Shown in pieces: positions 41,310 to 42,199 of a stretch of 42,199 nt of DNA (position 1 is its first letter; the number at the start of each line of letters is the position of its first letter). A program made the position numbers and the translations under genes. The notes beneath the pieces were generated by a model that was given only the letters and a program-made list of their open reading frames with translations, ran no database searches and was not told the DNA's origin. This stretch comes from Verrucomicrobiota bacterium (lineage in GTDB: Bacteria; Verrucomicrobiota; Verrucomicrobiia; Limisphaerales; UBA8199): NCBI GenBank assembly GCA_029974925.1, contig JARKQH010000131.1, positions 1 to 42,199 of the forward strand. Direction: 5' to 3'.

Positions 41310-42106
41310 AAGGGAGGACGCATCCGGAGAACATGGCGGCGGATTCCGAGCCCGAGCAGGTGCGGTTGCGAGTGCATGGCGCCCCGGATCAGGCGACCGT
41401 GGTTTACCTGCCCGGGTTGCATGGGGACTGGACCCTGGTCGGAGCCTTTCGTCTGGCCTTGGGCGGGCAGGTGCGGTTTGTCGAAATGACCTATCCGCGC
41501 ACCGTGACCTGGACTTTGGAGGATTACGCCGCGGGAATCGAACGAGCGCTGGCTGAGGCGGGAATTGCGAGCGGCTGGGTTCTTGCCGAATCGTTCGGAT
41601 GCCAGGTTGCCTGGCCGTTGGTCGCCCGGCAACGATTCCATGCCGCCGGTCTGATTCTCGCGGGTGGATTTGGACGTTATCCGCTCCGCTGGGCCGTCCG
41701 TCTGAGTGAGCGGCTTTGTGGACGTGTCTCGCTTGCGCTGCTGACGCGGGTTTTGTTCGGATACGCTCGAATGCTCCGTTGGCGCTATGGAAATTCGCCC
41801 GACCTTGCGGCCAGCCTGCGCGAATTCCTCGAACGCCGCACCGAGGCGGACCGGCAGGCTGCTGTCCACCGCTTAAGGCTCATCGCCGGGAATCACCCGG
41901 AGGACCTCGTCCGACGAATTCAGGTTCCGGTTCATGCCCTGACCGGGTTCGTGGACCCCGTCGTGCCCTGGCCGTTCGTCCGGTGTTGGCTGCGGCGAAA
42001 CTGTCCCAACCTGCGTTCGTATCGGATCATCTGGGGATCGGACCACAACGTCCTCGGCACCGCGCCTCGCCGCGCGGCCCAACAGGTGCTCGCCTGGATG
42101 CAGTAA
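41306..42106 (+). CDS. Alpha/beta hydrolase coupled to the Aas-like gene
   Basis: A 266-residue cytoplasmic alpha/beta hydrolase. The strand-turn after beta-3 is VVYLPGLHGDW (oxyanion region). The nucleophile elbow is LAESFGCQ with S96 (Ala replaces the first Gly of GxSxG), the acid is probably D217 (GFVDPVVPW), and the His is H247 (GSDHNVLG). The start is a GTG at 41306 that overlaps the upstream stop as GTGA. An ATG at 41333 with GGAG just before it is the alternative. Operon position suggests a lysophospholipase, thioesterase or esterase acting on the lipids handled by the two genes before it, but the substrate is not shown by the sequence. Confidence 0.82.
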   Translation: MKGRTHPENMAADSEPEQVRLRVHGAPDQATVVYLPGLHGDWTLVGAFRLALGGQVRFVEMTYPRTVTWTLEDYAAGIERALAEAGIASGWVLAESFGCQVAWPLVARQRFHAAGLILAGGFGRYPLRWAVRLSERLCGRVSLALLTRVLFGYARMLRWRYGNSPDLAASLREFLERRTEADRQAAVHRLRLIAGNHPEDLVRRIQVPVHALTGFVDPVVPWPFVRCWLRRNCPNLRSYRIIWGSDHNVLGTAPRRAAQQVLAWMQ

Positions 42107-42199
42107 CGATTGACTTGCCATGAGCCGGCTCCTGCTGGTCGCCGGCAGTGTCCGGGTCTCGGAGTCCCGCAACTGCCGTTCGAGTTCTTCAACCCGCGC
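42107..42199. other. Window end, possible start of another gene
   Basis: An ATG at 42120 opens a plus-strand frame (MSRLLLVAGS...) that runs off the window after 26 codons, with no clear Shine-Dalgarno. A minus-strand frame entering from the edge reads RVEELERQLRDSETR, which looks like a coiled coil, but it would continue antisense into the hydrolase gene. Too little sequence is present to decide. Confidence 0.25.

Overview
The window looks like a chromosomal segment of a Verrucomicrobiota bacterium, most likely a Pedosphaera/Limisphaerales-type member. This is inferred from gene content and protein style and not from a marker gene. The DNA is GC-rich. Lipid A genes (a fused LpxC-FabZ followed by LpxA) show a Gram-negative outer membrane. 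There is a PEP-CTERM protein, several secreted proteins with a similar short C-terminal tail, and glycosidases of families common in this phylum (GH172, GH16, GH2, GH106-like, GH141-like). No tRNA, rRNA, insertion sequence, integrase or CRISPR array was seen.

Layout. 1-2842: tail of a thioredoxin-family gene, an unknown helical protein, a SirB1-type transglutaminase-like gene and a small membrane protein. 2991-5227: an SPFH (YdjI-type) protein with a C-terminal excisionase-like helix-turn-helix, followed by a double zinc-ribbon tail-anchored protein. 5531-6506 (minus): a compact yqjD-yqjE-yqjK-like envelope operon. 6689-9612 (minus): a Tat-signal TIM-barrel isomerase, a Tat-signal Fe/Mn superoxide dismutase, and MutY. 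9755-16946: a polysaccharide block with a GH172 lipoprotein, a GH16 laminarinase-like enzyme, a PEP-CTERM protein, a CBM-Ig-Ig-CBM surface protein and a second, divergent GH16-like protein. 17010-22055: housekeeping genes lpxC-fabZ, lpxA, rsmI and aroB, plus an unknown gene coupled to aroB. 22381-28173: a tight three-gene glycosidase operon (GH2, pectate-lyase-like beta-helix, GH141-like beta-helix). 28372-31248: a periplasmic coiled-coil protein and a large beta-propeller protein. 31384-33328: a cupin, an RRM RNA-binding protein and a TauE/SafE permease. 33338-37045 (minus): a very large GH106-like glycosidase. 37266-42106: a MarR regulator followed by an overlapping run of a Spinster-type MFS transporter, an Aas-type acyltransferase/acyl-ACP synthetase fusion and an alpha/beta hydrolase.

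How the parts fit. The secreted enzymes point to growth on plant or algal polysaccharides (beta-glucan, pectin or rhamnose/fucose-containing polymers, furanosides). No SusC/SusD pair, sulfatase or sugar transporter is present here, so uptake must be encoded elsewhere. The most interesting unit is 37266-42106. It resembles the E. coli LplT-Aas lysophospholipid salvage pair, but the transporter is of the Spinster family, a MarR repressor sits in front and a hydrolase sits behind. Other points of interest are a similar C-terminal tail on four unrelated secreted proteins, the SPFH-HTH fusion, a periplasmic coiled coil with four spaced LxxC motifs, and a protein with fourteen propeller repeats.
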